Shown here piece by piece: positions 25,571-33,052 of a stretch of DNA of 64,000 nt (its first letter is position 1; every line of letters starts with the position of its first letter). The stretch is from Collinsella sp. UBA6357. Its GTDB lineage: Bacteria; Actinomycetota; Coriobacteriia; Coriobacteriales; Coriobacteriaceae. A program made the position numbers and the translations under genes. Below the pieces are notes generated by a model. The model was given only the letters and a program-made list of their open reading frames with translations, was not told the origin of the DNA and did no database searches. The stretch is from positions 47,647 through 111,646 of the forward strand of contig DJRP01000016.1 in NCBI GenBank assembly GCA_002437815.1. The letters run 5' to 3'.

Positions 25571-26211
25571 GAACGCTCATATTGTCGCTTATATCGTTGA
25601 GCTGCGCGTCTTGCGTCTACGCGTTGCTCGGCGCCGATGCCGAGCAACGCGACCGGGCGATTCGTGCCGTCCGGGAGGAAGCCCTGCTGCTGTTCGCCGC
25701 CGTGCGATCGATCGGCGCCGGTATCGCCGCGCGCTTGCGGATGCTTGGAGGCCGGGACGATGACGCGAAGACGACACTGGGGGAAGTTTCCGAGATGATC
25801 GATGTCGTGCGCTTGGGCCTAACGGCAGGTATGTCGTTCGATGCTGCGCTCGAGATCTATTGTGCCAACCGTCAGACGGCGCTTGCGGTGCGCCTGGACC
25901 GTGCACGCATGGCGTGGCAGATGGGTTTGGGTTCACGCGAAGGCGAGCTCATGGCCGCGGCCCACGACTTGGGCGTGAGGGCGCTGGAGACCTTTGCCGT
26001 CACGGTTGGACAGGCGCTTGCGTTGGGGGCGCCTCTGGCCGAGACCCTCGCCGCCCAAGGCCGCGAGATCCGCGCCGCACATCGTGCTGCCGTCGAGCGC
26101 CAGATCGAGCGTGCGCCCGTAAAGCTGTTGATTCCGACCGGCACGCTTATCTTGCCGGCACTGCTGCTGTCTATATTGGGCCCGCTGCTGGGAGCAGGCG
26201 GGATGATGTAA
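25567..26211 (+). CDS. Tad pilus inner membrane platform protein (TadC)
   Basis: A 214-residue GspF-like protein, shorter than TadB. It has an N-terminal membrane segment, a cytoplasmic GspF-type stretch (IDVVRLGLTAGMSFDAALE) and a C-terminal helix (LLIPTGTLILPALLLSILG). It starts in ATGA overlap with tadB. The usual TadC is longer, so part of the N-terminal membrane region is reduced. Confidence 0.82.
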   Translation: MRTLILSLISLSCASCVYALLGADAEQRDRAIRAVREEALLLFAAVRSIGAGIAARLRMLGGRDDDAKTTLGEVSEMIDVVRLGLTAGMSFDAALEIYCANRQTALAVRLDRARMAWQMGLGSREGELMAAAHDLGVRALETFAVTVGQALALGAPLAETLAAQGREIRAAHRAAVERQIERAPVKLLIPTGTLILPALLLSILGPLLGAGGMM

Positions 26212-26221
26212 GGAGGCTGCT

Positions 26222-26455
26222 ATGAGCAAAGTATGCATGATGGTGAGCGGGGCGGTCGCAAAGCTGGCGGTCGCTTCGCGCACGATGGCGGCGCATCTGC
26301 GCGAGATAGGCCGCGAAGACGATGCCCAGGGAACGACGGAATATGCCATCTTGGTAGGCGTGCTCGTGGTGATCGCCATCATCGCCATCATCGCGTTTAA
26401 AGACAAGGTGTCCGAGTTATGGACGGATATCAGCGACGGCATCAACAAGCTGTAG
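26222..26455 (+). CDS. Flp-type pilin
   Basis: A 77-residue protein: charged leader, a prepilin cleavage-like site DAQG/TTEYAI at about residue 36-37, then a hydrophobic helix (AILVGVLVVIAIIAIIAF) and a short tail. This is the expected Flp/Fap design, and it should be the major pilin. No prepilin peptidase (TadV/CpaA) is encoded in the window. AAGGAGG precedes the start. Confidence 0.88.
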   Translation: MSKVCMMVSGAVAKLAVASRTMAAHLREIGREDDAQGTTEYAILVGVLVVIAIIAIIAFKDKVSELWTDISDGINKL

Positions 26456-26976
26456 GGTCGCGGCGTCATCCGGAGATTCTGGCCGTTGCGCTGTGCTTGT
26501 TGGTGACTCTCGGAGCTTTTTTTTGGGGCGCTAGCCATACCGAGGGATCCCGTGGGCGGCGATCGGCCGAGGTTTCGGGTGAGGTCGATGGAGGGTCTGC
26601 CGCTCTGGAATCCGATGCGTCCACTTCGGGGGCCTATGCGTCACGGGGCGATTTTTTGCAGAATCTGGAAGAGGGTGCCACCTTGTCGGAGGAAGGGACG
26701 CAAGGTGCCGTTTCGGCCCGATATACATGGGATGAAGATCGGTCGCTTGTCGAGGTGGGCGAGGACATCCTGCTGAGCTACCAGCAGATGCCGACCACAC
26801 AACTCGCCATGAGCGGCTATCTCGATATCAAGGGAAACGTCTGGTGCGCCATCGTGCGCGATGCGCGCGGCTGGGTCGATATGGTGACTTGCTCGGCGAC
26901 GCAGGACGATGCGGCTTGTCGGACGACCGTGGTAAGACTGGCTCCGGATGACGATAAAGAGACGGAGGGACCGTGA
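26419..26976 (+). CDS. Tad-locus membrane protein, unknown
   Basis: A 185-residue protein with one N-terminal membrane helix (EILAVALCLLVTLGAFFWGA), a Ser/Gly-rich spacer, and a compact outer domain (about 95-175) with two to three cysteines (VWCAIV, MVTCSAT, DDAACRT). No known family. It overlaps the Flp gene by 37 nt in another frame. The open frame, membrane helix, and tight coupling to the next pilin support it as a real gene. Confidence 0.6.
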   Translation: MDGYQRRHQQAVGSRRHPEILAVALCLLVTLGAFFWGASHTEGSRGRRSAEVSGEVDGGSAALESDASTSGAYASRGDFLQNLEEGATLSEEGTQGAVSARYTWDEDRSLVEVGEDILLSYQQMPTTQLAMSGYLDIKGNVWCAIVRDARGWVDMVTCSATQDDAACRTTVVRLAPDDDKETEGP

Positions 26977-26977
26977 G

Positions 26978-27196
26978 ATGCGTATTTCTCTGGGCGAGGA
27001 AGAAGCGCAGGGGACCGTGGAGTATGCCATCGTTACGGTGGCATTCATGGCCGTCGTGCTTGCCCTTGGTGGCGTCTGGAGGGCGGGGGCCGAGGGCAAG
27101 TTCACCCGTCTTGTCGAGCGCGCCGCGTCGCATGGCATCTCTGCCGCCGGTCCTGTCGACGCCGTCTCGGGCGCGAAGGATATCGCGCTTTATTGA
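26978..27196 (+). CDS. Second Flp-like pilin
   Basis: A 72-residue protein with a leader ending EEAQG, then TVEYAIVTVAFMAVVLAL, the same cleavage-site pattern as the first pilin. The mature tail is longer and more polar. Probably a minor pilin. The start follows the upstream stop by 1 nt, with GGAGGG in front. Confidence 0.8.
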   Translation: MRISLGEEEAQGTVEYAIVTVAFMAVVLALGGVWRAGAEGKFTRLVERAASHGISAAGPVDAVSGAKDIALY

Positions 27197-27224
27197 TCTC
27201 GAATCTTCTCGAGGTGCTGTCCGA

Positions 27225-27701
27225 CTGTCTCTGGATGAGGACTGCGCGCAGTCGACTGTGGAGGCTGCCATGCTGTTACCGGCATTTTTGACCGTCCTTT
27301 TGCTGTGCCTTCAGCCGGTGTGCATGCTCTACACACGCTCCGTCATGGAATCGGCGGCAGCCGAGACGGCTCGGCTCATGACGACCACCGAGCTGGACGG
27401 TGATGACGATATCGAAGAGTTCGCGCGCCGTCGCCTGGCCGCCGTCCCCGACATCGCGATCTTCCATGCCGGCGGCAAGCTCTCATGGGATATCGAACTG
27501 GAGCGGGCATCGTCTGGCGGCTCATCGACGGTGAGCATCGCGGGCGATGTCAAGCCTCTCCCCGTGCTGGGGGTATTTGTTCCGGCGATGGCCGGGACGA
27601 CTTCCAACGGGGCGGTCAGGCTCGAGGTTTCGGTTTCCTATCGGTCACGTCCGCAATGGTTGGAGGGAAGCTATGATTCGTGGATTTCTTCGTGGGACTA
27701 G
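27225..27701 (+). CDS. TadE-like minor pilin, start uncertain
   Basis: The frame encodes a TadE-type N-terminus, CAQSTVEAAMLLPAFL, then a hydrophobic helix and about 120 outer residues. The conserved Glu lies before the first in-frame ATG (27270), so that ATG would cut away the signal. GAGGTG at 27211-27216 sits 8 nt before an in-frame CTG (27225), used here as the start. ATT 27192, CTG 27231 or GTG 27258 are other options, and read-through or frameshift from the previous pilin cannot be excluded. It overlaps the next gene by 29 nt. Confidence 0.65.
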   Translation: MSLDEDCAQSTVEAAMLLPAFLTVLLLCLQPVCMLYTRSVMESAAAETARLMTTTELDGDDDIEEFARRRLAAVPDIAIFHAGGKLSWDIELERASSGGSSTVSIAGDVKPLPVLGVFVPAMAGTTSNGAVRLEVSVSYRSRPQWLEGSYDSWISSWD

Positions 27702-29823
27702 CGCGCGCATTTATCGCATTTTGGGGCGCAGGGTGCGTCGCGGCGCGGGGCCGTCGCGCCGATCGCGTGGCGGTTTTATGGGTCGTACCGGCATCGATCT
27801 GTTTATCGAGGACGGCGCCTACACCACGTTATCGGCTGCGGTGGCGATGCTTGCCGTCTTGACGCTGCTGTTCTCGTCCGCCACGGCGATTTGGAGCATG
27901 TCGCGCGCTGGCGATACGCAGGTGACGGCCGATGCGGGGGCGCTTGCGGGAGCCAATGTGGTATCGGGCTATCATACGGCCGCCACGGTGATCGATGCCA
28001 GCATCCTGAGCTTGGGTTTGGTGGGATTTGCTGCGGTGGGGACCGGACTGGTTGGTCTGTTGATACCTGGAGCCCATGCCGAGGCGGCAAAGACGATCGC
28101 AACGGGCACCAAGATCATCAAGACGAGAAACGAGTTTGCCAAAAGCGCGTCGAAAGGTCTTTCGAAGCTCGAGGACGCCCTGCCGTATCTGGTCGCAACG
28201 CGTTCGACAGAGGTTATGGCGGCGCAGGGCTCAGACGATACGGCCTATGTCGGGACGGCGCTTGCCGTGCCCCGCACCTCTGCCTCGGATTTCGCTGCGC
28301 TCGAGGGCTCGCAGATTTCGACCGAGGTGATCGAGAGCATATCGGCGGATTTGGACAGGGCGGCCCAAGAGCTCGAAAAGGCCTCGAAGGAGACGAGCGA
28401 CGCCAACGAGCGCGCCTGGCGTGCGGATTGCGGCGACACCGGTAAGAATTCAAGCATGTGGGAGCGAGCGGGAAAGTTGGCGGGCTTGAGCGGGGAGGCC
28501 AACCTCAGATACGAATCGAGTATCTCGTGGCATCCGAAGATCGGCCTCGAGCGCGCTCGAGCCTATTATCGTGAACGCATCAAAAATGATCGACCCGATA
28601 ATGACAGCACCGCCGCGCAAGCGGCACATGCCGCTCGCATGGCCTTTTATGGTTTTGCTCTTGAAGAGCTTGAGGATGCGCAAATTATCGACAACGGATC
28701 GACCGTAAAATCGACCATTCCGCTTTTGCCGCGCGAACCGGACGATCTGCCCAAATGCGATCTTTATGACAGACGGGATTGGCCGGTGAGCCGTAATGGG
28801 GGGACGATGTTTCTCCATTACGGTGTTGAATGCCCTGGATATCAGAAGGGGGTGGCGGCAGGGTTTGCGAGCGTTGGCGATTACGATGGCAAGCCCTTGT
28901 GTGAAGAATGCGGGTTTGGCTGCGACCTGCTTGGTCGTGCTCCAATGGGGTCTTCCTATCTCAAGCACGGTTTTGAGTACCATCTACGTGTATATACCGA
29001 AGCCGTCGAGGACTGGGTCGACTGTCGCAACAAGGAGCTTGAGCTCGAGCGTCAATGCGAGGACGATGCGTCGCGCGCGGGGGATGCGTTTTCCGATGCC
29101 ATCAAGACGCTTTCGGGATCGCGCCCGCGTATCGCGCCGCCGGGGCGTAACGGTGTCGTCGCCTTTGCCGTCTCGGGCGAGGCCTCTTCTCCCGATGAGT
29201 TGACGTCCTCTTTCAACGATCGGGCGGCCCTTGGCTCTCGCGGGGCAATTTCGGCGGCGGTTTTGGCGCCTGATGAGCAGACGGCCGAGAACAACGTGCT
29301 CTCGCGGTTCTTCTCGACATTAGCTGATCGATCGGACGCGGGTGGCGTTCCGGGTCTGCTGAATGACGTCATGGGCCTATGGGGCCAGCTGCTTGTCGGT
29401 TACGGAAACATCCAGGGAAGCTTGGATGCTCTCATGGATGACCTGCTCGGTGATTTGGGCGGGGGCGTCGTGGGCGGTATCGCATCGTGGTTTCGTGGAA
29501 CCATCTCCGGCATCGTATCTGGTCTTGGCCTGCAGCCGGCCGACCTTCGCCTGCGAAAGCCCGTGCTCACGGATACCGCTAACGTCATCAAGAGCCCTGA
29601 CGCCGATTTGGGGTCGCTGTCAGACGTTCAAGAATCGCTGCGCAGTATTCCGCTTGGCGCGACTGACCCCAAGGAGATCGCGGACGCTATGCAATATGAG
29701 ATCGAGCGGACGCTGAACGGGACGACGTTTACGCTGGCCGAGATTCCTCTTCCCGGTGGTGGATCCATTCCTCTTACGGTGGGCCTTCCCACGCTGGCGG
29801 GCGCCTTTGAGGGGGAGCCATGA
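27673..29823 (+). CDS. TadG-like pilus-associated protein
   Basis: A 716-residue protein with an Arg-rich N-terminus and a membrane helix (about 58-78) leading into VTADAGALAGANVV, the TadG-type DxxALAGA pattern. A second hydrophobic part (SLGLVGFAAVGTGLVGLLIPG) lies near residue 120. The large outer region contains helical Glu/Lys-rich parts and several cysteines around residues 375-460 (CDLYD, VECPGYQ, CEECGFGCD). TadG proteins are thought to anchor or cap the pilus. GGAGGG precedes the ATG. Confidence 0.7.
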   Translation: MIRGFLRGTSARIYRILGRRVRRGAGPSRRSRGGFMGRTGIDLFIEDGAYTTLSAAVAMLAVLTLLFSSATAIWSMSRAGDTQVTADAGALAGANVVSGYHTAATVIDASILSLGLVGFAAVGTGLVGLLIPGAHAEAAKTIATGTKIIKTRNEFAKSASKGLSKLEDALPYLVATRSTEVMAAQGSDDTAYVGTALAVPRTSASDFAALEGSQISTEVIESISADLDRAAQELEKASKETSDANERAWRADCGDTGKNSSMWERAGKLAGLSGEANLRYESSISWHPKIGLERARAYYRERIKNDRPDNDSTAAQAAHAARMAFYGFALEELEDAQIIDNGSTVKSTIPLLPREPDDLPKCDLYDRRDWPVSRNGGTMFLHYGVECPGYQKGVAAGFASVGDYDGKPLCEECGFGCDLLGRAPMGSSYLKHGFEYHLRVYTEAVEDWVDCRNKELELERQCEDDASRAGDAFSDAIKTLSGSRPRIAPPGRNGVVAFAVSGEASSPDELTSSFNDRAALGSRGAISAAVLAPDEQTAENNVLSRFFSTLADRSDAGGVPGLLNDVMGLWGQLLVGYGNIQGSLDALMDDLLGDLGGGVVGGIASWFRGTISGIVSGLGLQPADLRLRKPVLTDTANVIKSPDADLGSLSDVQESLRSIPLGATDPKEIADAMQYEIERTLNGTTFTLAEIPLPGGGSIPLTVGLPTLAGAFEGEP

Positions 29824-30287
29824 TGCGTGCGCGTGAAGAACTGGCCCAGGCGACCGTCGAGATGGCGGTGGTGGCACCGGTGCTGATCGTTTTAGCCCTG
29901 ATCGTCTACAACATCATGGTATTTCTCTCGGCGACGGCGCGGTTCGATCGCGTGGCCCCCGATGTCGTTCTGGCCCACGCGGTAGCACCCGAGGGCGACG
30001 GTACCGGCGAGCTGAGCGAAGCGAGCGAGCGCGTCAAAGAAGTTCTTCAGTCGGCTATGGATGGCTACGATCTCGAGATCGAGGTCACGAGCGCAGAAGG
30101 GGTGGCGGCCCGAGACGAGGGCATCCTTTCGCTTGATGGAACGCTTCGTACCTATACCTGCACGATGCGTTACAGGCCCTGGCCGAGTGGTTTGTCGATC
30201 GCGGGCGTATCTTTAGGAGCTCCGGCGTTCCTTTCCCATGAGCGCGCCGTGACGATCGATCCCTGGCGCCCCGGGGTGATCGTGTGA
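29820..30287 (+). CDS. TadE-like minor pilin
   Basis: A 155-residue protein with leader MMRAREELAQA, then TVEMAVVAPVLIVLALIVYN, the TadE pattern (Glu near +3, Pro in the helix), and a soluble C-terminal domain. The start overlaps the upstream stop; a second ATG at 29823 is equally possible. Its end overlaps the DUF192 gene by 4 nt. Confidence 0.78.
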   Translation: MMRAREELAQATVEMAVVAPVLIVLALIVYNIMVFLSATARFDRVAPDVVLAHAVAPEGDGTGELSEASERVKEVLQSAMDGYDLEIEVTSAEGVAARDEGILSLDGTLRTYTCTMRYRPWPSGLSIAGVSLGAPAFLSHERAVTIDPWRPGVIV

Positions 30288-30643
30288 GTGCGCCGTCTGC
30301 CTATATCGCCTATGCCCGGGCCCTCAACACCTTGGATTGGTCCCCGGCGGAGTTTCTTGTGGCCGATACCTTTGCGGCTCGTCTCATCGGTGTGCTCCGT
30401 ATGCCCCCGTACGCATCGAACGGCGCGCCGCATGTCATGGCGTTTCCCAACTGCTCGTCGGTGCATACGTGCTTTATGCCCTATCCCCTCGACATCGCCT
30501 TCATCGATCGCGGCGGGCGCGTTTTAGCCCTTCATGAGGATGTCGGTCCCTGGCGCTTGTGCTCACATGACGGCGCCTGGGCCGTTTTGGAGCGCGCGTC
30601 GGTTCTGCGGGACTTTGAATCGGGCCTGTGCGCCCTTGCCTAA
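30284..30643 (+). CDS. DUF192 family protein
   Basis: A 119-residue protein matching DUF192: early FLVADTFAARLIGVLRM, then SSVHTCFMPYPLDIAFIDR, and a late AWAVLERASVLR. Many DUF192 proteins are exported, but this copy has no signal peptide. Biochemical role unknown. GTG start in GTGA overlap with the TadE-like gene, which makes it the last gene of the pilus operon. Confidence 0.72.
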   Translation: MSAPSAYIAYARALNTLDWSPAEFLVADTFAARLIGVLRMPPYASNGAPHVMAFPNCSSVHTCFMPYPLDIAFIDRGGRVLALHEDVGPWRLCSHDGAWAVLERASVLRDFESGLCALA

Positions 30644-30693
30644 TATATGTTTGGACAATTCGAGGCCGGTAAAAAATTTTTCAAAATTCTCGA

Positions 30694-30721
30694 TTGACTC
30701 TTATGAGTCCTTGGTTATACT
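30694..30721 (+). promoter_or_regulatory. Promoter of tRNA-Phe
   Basis: TTGACT, 16 nt, TATACT: a near-consensus housekeeping promoter, with an A/T-rich stretch (AAAAAATTTTTCAAAATT) upstream that could act as an UP element. The -10 ends 32 nt before the tRNA. Confidence 0.85.
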
Positions 30722-30753
30722 AATCAAGCCTTGAAACAAGGCACACCACATAT

Positions 30754-30829
<76 letters not shown>

Positions 30830-30840
30830 TGTAATGAACA

Positions 30841-30864
30841 GAGCCCCTGCAAAGGGGCTCTTTT
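30841..30864 (+). terminator. tRNA-Phe terminator
   Basis: GAGCCCCT/AGGGGCTC stem with a 4-nt loop followed by TTTT, 11 nt after the CCA end. Confidence 0.9.
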
Positions 30865-31024
30865 CGTATACGTCGATATCTCATGGAACCGAACCCACAA
30901 GGTGCGTCGGCGCTTCTGCATTCCTTCATGCGTCCTTTGTCCTCTTGTCCTCGTGCACGGGTATACTCGAATCGAGTTGTTTTACATAGAAGCGGCACGG
31001 TCCGCATAGCAAAAGGGGGCAGGT

Positions 31025-32086
31025 ATGGAGAGGATTCTCGGCGTCAATCTCTCTGGTTGGTTTATTCCCGAGCCCTGGGTCACTCCGTCGCTCTACGCCG
31101 CGACCGGTGCATCCAACGCGGCCGAACTGCAAAATGCCATGGGCACCGCCGCATACAACGAGCGCATGCGGCACCACTATGAGACGTTTATCGGCGAGGA
31201 TGATTTTCGACGGATCGCGCAGATTGGTCTTAACGCCGTTCGCTTGCCGGTGCCGTGGTATGCCTTTGGTTCGCAGGAGACGGATGCATCGTATATCTCG
31301 GTCGTGGACTATATCGACCGCGCGATCGAGTGGGCGGCTAAATACGATATCAAGGTGCTGCTCGATCTGGCCACGGTTCCCGGAGGCCAGGGCGACTCCA
31401 ACGATTCTCCGACCACGCCCGAATCGATCGCGGAATGGCATTCGTCCACCAACGGCAGACACGTGGCCCTCGACGTGCTCGAGCGTCTCGCGGAGCGCTA
31501 TGGGCAAGCCCAAAGCCTGCTTGGCATTGAGCTGCTCGATACGCCGCAGATGCGCGTGCGCAAGAACCTCTTTACCATGACCGATGGCATACCTAGCCAT
31601 TACCTGCGCAATTTCTACCGGGATGCCTACGAGCTGATCCGCAATCATATGGATGATGACAAGATCGTCGTGTTTTCCGCCTCGGGTCATCCGGGGGAGT
31701 GGAAGCACTTTATGCGTGGCGGTAAGTACAAGAACGTCTATATGGATGTGCACCTCTACCACTACCGCGATGAAAGGGCCCTTGATATCACGAGTCCACG
31801 TGGGCTTACCACGGCGATCTCTCGCAACAAGCGCGAACTCACCGAGGCGGTCTCGACAGGGTTTCCCGTTTTGGTGGGCGAATGGTCGGGTGCGGCGGTG
31901 TTTGCGAACTCGTCGGTTACGCCCGAGGGCCGCAGGGCATACGAGCGCGTCTTCATCGCCAACCAGCTTGCCTCGTTCGCCCCGGCTGCCGGTTGGTTCT
32001 TCCAGACGTGGAAGACCGAGAAACGCATCGCTGCCTGGGATGCCCGCGCGGCGCTCGGAACGCTCGAGCGCGGCATGATCGAGTAG
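31025..32086 (+). CDS. GH5-like glycosidase (exo-1,3-glucanase type), acid/base residue missing
   Basis: A 353-residue cytoplasmic-type (no signal peptide) TIM-barrel protein of glycoside hydrolase family 5. It starts ILGVNLSGWFIPEPW and has GLNAVRLPVPW, the DVHLYHY histidine (His243), and the nucleophile loop VGEWSG (Glu286). Where active members have Asn-Glu-Pro after the fourth strand, this protein reads LLDTPQ (Asp172-Thr173), so the acid/base glutamate is absent. It may be inactive or binding-only, or may use another residue. AGGGGG precedes the ATG. Confidence 0.78.
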   Translation: MERILGVNLSGWFIPEPWVTPSLYAATGASNAAELQNAMGTAAYNERMRHHYETFIGEDDFRRIAQIGLNAVRLPVPWYAFGSQETDASYISVVDYIDRAIEWAAKYDIKVLLDLATVPGGQGDSNDSPTTPESIAEWHSSTNGRHVALDVLERLAERYGQAQSLLGIELLDTPQMRVRKNLFTMTDGIPSHYLRNFYRDAYELIRNHMDDDKIVVFSASGHPGEWKHFMRGGKYKNVYMDVHLYHYRDERALDITSPRGLTTAISRNKRELTEAVSTGFPVLVGEWSGAAVFANSSVTPEGRRAYERVFIANQLASFAPAAGWFFQTWKTEKRIAAWDARAALGTLERGMIE

Positions 32087-32092
32087 GTGGAT

Positions 32093-32995
32093 ATGTCGGC
32101 TGATAACATCCGCAGGGGAAAACTCTATATGGTCGGTACGCCCATCGGCAACCTGGGCGACCTGTCGAGTCGTGTCGACCAGGCGTTTGCCGCGGCCGAT
32201 ATCATCTGTTGCGAGGACACGCGCGTGACCTCAAAGCTCCTGTCGCATCTTGAGGTCTCAAAGCCGCTTGTCCGCTGCGACGAGAATGTCATAGCCAGCC
32301 GTGCTCAGGGCCTGGTCGATCGTATGCTTGCGGGCGAGACGATCGCCTTTGCATCCGACGCCGGTATGCCGAGCGTGTCCGACCCCGGCCAGGTGCTTGT
32401 CGATGCGGCACGGGATGCCGATATCCCCGTCGAAGTGATTCCGGGCCCTTCGGCCTGTGTGACGGCGCTCGTGTCCTCGGGCATACCCTGCGACCATTTC
32501 TTTTTCGAAGGCTTTTTGGGACGTAAGCACGGGGAGCGGGTGCGACGTCTGCAACGGCTGTCCATGGTGCCGGGTGCCTTGATCTTCTATGAATCTCCGC
32601 ATCGCATCGTGGCTACGCTTGATGCCGTGGCCGAGGTGTTCCCGTATCGCGCTGTGGCCGTCTGCCGTGAGCTCACCAAGCTGCACGAGGAGGTCTTGCG
32701 CGGTACGGCGCTCGAGGTTGCAGACGAGCTTCGCTCCCGCGACGAGATTCGCGGTGAGATTGCGCTCGTGGTTGCGCCTCCCGATGAAGCCGAGGAGGCG
32801 TCGTTTGCTTTGTCGGGCGGCTCTGTTGGCGCTGCCGTCGCGGACCCCGAGGAGGCGCTGCGATCCGACATCGCCGATGCGCTCGACAAGGGTGAACCGG
32901 CGTCCGGAATCGCAAAGCGTCTGGCCCAAAAGTACTCGCGCAAAAAACGCGACGTCTATGCCCTTGTGCTCGATATGCAAAACGGGCGGGAATAG
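32093..32995 (+). CDS. rsmI: 16S rRNA 2'-O-methyltransferase (C1402)
   Basis: SAM-dependent tetrapyrrole-methylase-fold enzyme that methylates C1402 of 16S rRNA together with RsmH. It shows LYMVGTPIGNLGD, CCEDTRVTSKLL, SDAGMPSVSDPG, GPSACVTALVSSG, FEGFLGRK and a C-terminal domain with KRLAQKYSRKKRDVY. About 300 residues, normal. The start is either ATG 32093 or GTG 32087; AGGTGG lies very close to both. It heads a rsmI-metG-ksgA-tatD gene group, an order seen in many Gram-positive genomes. Confidence 0.93.
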   Translation: MSADNIRRGKLYMVGTPIGNLGDLSSRVDQAFAAADIICCEDTRVTSKLLSHLEVSKPLVRCDENVIASRAQGLVDRMLAGETIAFASDAGMPSVSDPGQVLVDAARDADIPVEVIPGPSACVTALVSSGIPCDHFFFEGFLGRKHGERVRRLQRLSMVPGALIFYESPHRIVATLDAVAEVFPYRAVAVCRELTKLHEEVLRGTALEVADELRSRDEIRGEIALVVAPPDEAEEASFALSGGSVGAAVADPEEALRSDIADALDKGEPASGIAKRLAQKYSRKKRDVYALVLDMQNGRE

Positions 32996-33052
32996 ACCCT
33001 GTTGCGGTAGAATCAATCTCCGTATGCATCAAGTATCTGGAGGATAGGCCGC

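Noticed and set aside
26973..27224. Start of the TadE-like gene at GTG 26973
   Set aside because: This would translate the whole second pilin gene in another frame to give an Arg/Ser/Pro-rich leader of 84 residues unlike any TadE protein.
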